Source: MED660 sp002691025 (GTDB taxonomy: Bacteria > Myxococcota_A > UBA9160 > UBA4427). From it: 8,939 bases of DNA. Numbering within the stretch: position 1 is the stretch's first letter; every line of letters starts with the position of its first letter. The DNA lies in contig NHDZ02000057.1 of NCBI GenBank assembly GCA_002170485.2, forward strand, positions 1-8,939. The letters are read 5' to 3'. The position numbers and the translations under genes were made by a program. The notes under the pieces were generated by a model that had not been told where the DNA came from, did not search any database, and saw only the letters and a list, made by a program, of their open reading frames with translations. Below, piece by piece: positions 6,740 through 8,939 of this stretch.

Positions 6740-7666
6740 ATGAAGCCTGAAGAACCAAGCCAATCCGTCGCCCGAGGCGGCGTCTACATGACGCTGGGCA
6801 TGCTCGCCGTGGCGTTGATGGGTGCCGTGGTCAAGTGGGCTTCGAGCGGTTTCAGCACCGAACTTCTCACCTCACTGCGATTCGTCTTCGGATTGGTCAT
6901 TGCCGTCGCGATCTATGCCCTCGGGCGCCGCATTTCCCTGAAGTCCGATTCTCTGAAGATTCAGATCCTGATCGGATTGTCGTGGGTTCTCTTGGTCGGC
7001 ATCTACTACCTCTCGATCCGGTTCATTCCACTCATGGACGCGACGCTTCTGCTCAACACCGCGGCGATATTCGCCCCGATCTTCGCGCGGGTGATTGATG
7101 GAAAGCGAGAGCCGAGGCTGGTGTGGATCGGGATTGTGATCGGTTTCCTCGGCGTCACGGTCGTTCTTCGTCCCGGGCCGCAGTTGTTTGAGAACCCGAT
7201 TTCCCTCATCGGAATTCTGGCGGGAATCTTCGCCGGCCTCCGTGTGTTCCTGTTGTCCAAGGTCAAGCATGAACCATCTCAGCGGACGACGATCTACTCG
7301 CTTTTCGTCGGGAGCATCTTCTGCCTGATCGTCATGGCCGCGGTCGGATTTCCGATTCAGGTGCCGCGATGGGAAGTGATGCTCTTCACGCCACGCCAGA
7401 TCCTCGTGCCCTACTTCGTTGATTCCTCATTGGTCCTGGCAGTGATCGTCCTCGGTGGGTTCTCCGTACTCGTGAACATGTTCATGGCGAAGAGTCTCCG
7501 CTTCGCGACGGTGGGCCAGATCTCGCCGTTTCGGTACACGGCGGTGGCCTTTGCAGGTTTTCTGGACTGGAGCATCTGGGGTGTCGAGCCGACCTGGCCG
7601 AGCTACGTCGGTTTCTCGCTGGTACTGGTCGGGGTGATGGTCATCATTCGAGGAAGTCGCGTCTGA
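6740..7666 (+). CDS. EamA/DMT-superfamily transporter
   Basis: A 308-aa inner-membrane protein with about ten predicted helices (13-32, 40-60, 74-92, 99-118, 127-143, 153-173, 184-203, 228-249, 259-279, 287-304), the normal size and layout for the duplicated EamA fold. Family-typical stretches are the first helix ending in VVKWASS, PLMDATLLLNTAAIFAPIFA (97-116) with the following GKREP loop and GVTVVLRPG, and in the second half GQISPFRYTAVAFAG (259-273) followed by a WGVEPT turn and final helix. Members export or import small metabolites such as amino acids or nucleotide derivatives; the substrate cannot be read here. The ATG at 6740 lacks a clear ribosome binding site. The ATG at 6788 has GAGG 9 nt upstream but would remove part of helix 1, so 6740 is preferred. 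It follows tricorn by 84 bp on the same strand; a functional link, such as peptide or amino acid transport, is speculation. Confidence 0.9.
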   Translation: MKPEEPSQSVARGGVYMTLGMLAVALMGAVVKWASSGFSTELLTSLRFVFGLVIAVAIYALGRRISLKSDSLKIQILIGLSWVLLVGIYYLSIRFIPLMDATLLLNTAAIFAPIFARVIDGKREPRLVWIGIVIGFLGVTVVLRPGPQLFENPISLIGILAGIFAGLRVFLLSKVKHEPSQRTTIYSLFVGSIFCLIVMAAVGFPIQVPRWEVMLFTPRQILVPYFVDSSLVLAVIVLGGFSVLVNMFMAKSLRFATVGQISPFRYTAVAFAGFLDWSIWGVEPTWPSYVGFSLVLVGVMVIIRGSRV

Positions 7667-7671
7667 TCAGG

Positions 7672-7719
7672 GCGCAGAACCGCAACCTCGTTGGTGATCG
7701 AGGTGCAATGGTTCCGCGC
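7672..7719. terminator. Imperfect hairpin between convergent eamA and prpD-like genes
   Basis: ACCTCG (7685-7690) pairs with CGAGGT (7699-7704) around an 8-nt loop. Outside it GAACC (7677-7681) pairs with GGTTC (7710-7714) with small bulges between, and GCGC (7672-7675) with GCGC (7716-7719). It begins 6 nt after the eamA stop and lies 38 nt beyond the minus-strand stop, fitting a shared terminator. No T-tract is visible, and the stem is interrupted, so the call is moderate. Confidence 0.45.
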
Positions 7720-7757
7720 GGGCGAGGTCCGTCCGCATTCGATTCTCGGGCATCGGC

Positions 7758-8939
7758 TTATTCGAAGCGGCCGTGAGCTCGGATCTCGAAGTCGTTCATG
7801 GTCTTGAGATCATCCGACGTGAGCGAGTCCACTTCTCGGAATCGGGCGAAGATCGGATCCGGATCATCAAGAGCGAGCTGGCCGAGCACGTGGGCCTTGT
7901 TCTTGAGGATGCCTTCGAGGTCGCAGGTGGTGTTGCGAGCGTGGCCCGAGGGATACATCACCAGGCCGGAATCGAGACTTCGTCCGTCGGTGGTCTCGAT
8001 GACCACCGAGGTGGGAATGCCGTCCGGATAGTTGTCGTCGTATTCCTTCCCGCCGTGAGCGAACTCGATCTTCTCCATCAAGGCCCGGGTCTCCGGGTGG
8101 AACACGGCCTTTTCGTCGAAGTCATACGGCGTGAGGATGAGCTGCTTCCACATCGCGTCGTTGCCGTCGGCGATGGTTCCCGAACCTCCGGATCGAGCGG
8201 CATCGATGGCCTTCCGGAGCAGGGTCGACACGATGTAGACCATGGAATGGTCCGCGCTTTGACGGGTCTTTGGGTCTCGTTTCGCGGGGTCGCCGATGAT
8301 GCCGAACGCGGGTTCATAGGCGACGATGCGGATGGTCTTGATGAGGTCGGGGTTCTCGAGCAGGTCGGGATTGGCCGAGACCAGATCGATCATTCCCTGC
8401 AGGGCGCCGGCGGACTGGTGCTCGTAGAGGCCCAGCTTGAAGTGCATCCCCATCACGGCGAAGTCGTCTCCGGAGTGACTGAGGACGAGGTCGAACGGTG
8501 CATCGCCGTCGGTCGGTTCGAATTGACGCCAGATCGCCTCCGGGTTTCGGAAGATGTCACGAGGTCCGAGGAAGCCTCGCATCGAACGCATCATCGAGAC
8601 GACGGCGACTTCGGTGGAGATCGCGGCGGACGCGCCCTTCGAATCGGAGAGCTGCTTGCCGGCTCGGATCGCTCGCCACGGAATGAAGTGGGCCACGGTC
8701 ATGCCGATCGCGGATTCGATCTGCTCGGCGGAGGCGCCCATCATCGCGCCGTAGACGGCAGCGGAGGCGATGGCACCATGGACCACGTGGTCGATGCGGT
8801 AACTCTTCAGGCTGAAGCCCTCGGCGAGCCGTCCCCGGATCTCGTCGTGCAGGATCATCGCGCGAAGGGCGTGGGCGCCATCTCGTCCGGCCATCTGGGC
8901 GGCCGCGACGGGGACGGCATAGAAGTCGTTGTGACCGAA
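7758..8939 (-). CDS. MmgE/PrpD family protein, 5' end missing (possible 2-methylcitrate dehydratase)
   Basis: The reading frame is open from the TAA at 7760-7758 to the right edge, giving 393 residues; the family is usually about 450-490 aa, so the N-terminal fifth lies outside. An internal ATG at 8894 is not taken as the start because the 15 codons before it continue the family pattern (HNDFYAVPVAAAQ). Motifs by visible residue: the His-Asn-Asp site (3-5) where relatives have HPSDN, RIDHVVHG (48-55), KLGLYEHQSAGALQG (168-182), DHSMVYIV (230-237) and YPSGHARN (329-336). The family performs Fe-S-independent dehydration or related reactions: 2-methylcitrate to 2-methyl-cis-aconitate (PrpD), cis-aconitate decarboxylation, and others. 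No prpB or prpC neighbour is visible, so the substrate is open; the missing flank to the right may hold them. Family assignment is firm, exact reaction is not. Confidence 0.9.
   Translation of the reverse strand, partial: FGHNDFYAVPVAAAQMAGRDGAHALRAMILHDEIRGRLAEGFSLKSYRIDHVVHGAIASAAVYGAMMGASAEQIESAIGMTVAHFIPWRAIRAGKQLSDSKGASAAISTEVAVVSMMRSMRGFLGPRDIFRNPEAIWRQFEPTDGDAPFDLVLSHSGDDFAVMGMHFKLGLYEHQSAGALQGMIDLVSANPDLLENPDLIKTIRIVAYEPAFGIIGDPAKRDPKTRQSADHSMVYIVSTLLRKAIDAARSGGSGTIADGNDAMWKQLILTPYDFDEKAVFHPETRALMEKIEFAHGGKEYDDNYPDGIPTSVVIETTDGRSLDSGLVMYPSGHARNTTCDLEGILKNKAHVLGQLALDDPDPIFARFREVDSLTSDDLKTMNDFEIRAHGRFE

Noticed and set aside
6788..6790. ATG at 6788 as eamA start
   Set aside because: It has a GAGG upstream but would cut into the first membrane helix. 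It remains an alternative, not the preferred start.

Overview
This is a GC-rich bacterial window with densely packed genes. It reads mostly as ordinary chromosomal DNA: six protein genes, two of them cut by the window edges, and no RNA gene, CRISPR array, transposase or phage gene that I can see. The high GC content, the exported tricorn-type protease and the long Ala/Glu/Lys-rich protein would fit a planctomycete-like (Phycisphaerae-type) bacterium. That placement is a low-confidence inference, because no taxonomic marker is present.

Layout from left to right: (1) the C-terminal part of a protein with an AAAEK pentapeptide helix followed by a compact domain of about 160 residues that I do not recognise (1-726, +). 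(2) A short convergent gap holding a near-perfect 39-nt palindrome (816-854), probably a two-way terminator. (3) A complete acetyl-CoA acetyltransferase (thiolase) on the minus strand (877-2061). (4) A 132-bp divergent control region. (5) Class I fructose-1,6-bisphosphatase, fbp (2194-3189, +). (6) A very large exported tricorn-family protease (3317-6655, +) with all expected catalytic residues; its ribosome binding site lies inside a small hairpin. (7) A ten-helix EamA/DMT-family transporter (6740-7666, +). (8) A convergent gap with an imperfect hairpin. (9) The C-terminal part of a MmgE/PrpD-family enzyme on the minus strand (7758 to the right edge).

The genes do not form one pathway. Thiolase (acetyl-CoA/acetoacetyl-CoA), fructose-1,6-bisphosphatase (gluconeogenesis) and the PrpD-like enzyme (possibly the methylcitrate route) all belong to central carbon metabolism, while the tricorn protease belongs to peptide breakdown in the cell envelope. 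fbp, tricorn and eamA are co-directional with gaps of 127 and 84 bp, so a loose operon is possible but not shown. No stretch over 300 bp lacks a gene.

I did not find a convincing new multi-gene system. The points most worth checking are the unknown domain behind the AAAEK helix, the exported tricorn protease and its hairpin-covered ribosome binding site, the start region of fbp, and a roughly 3.5-fold excess of GATC across the window (hand count).
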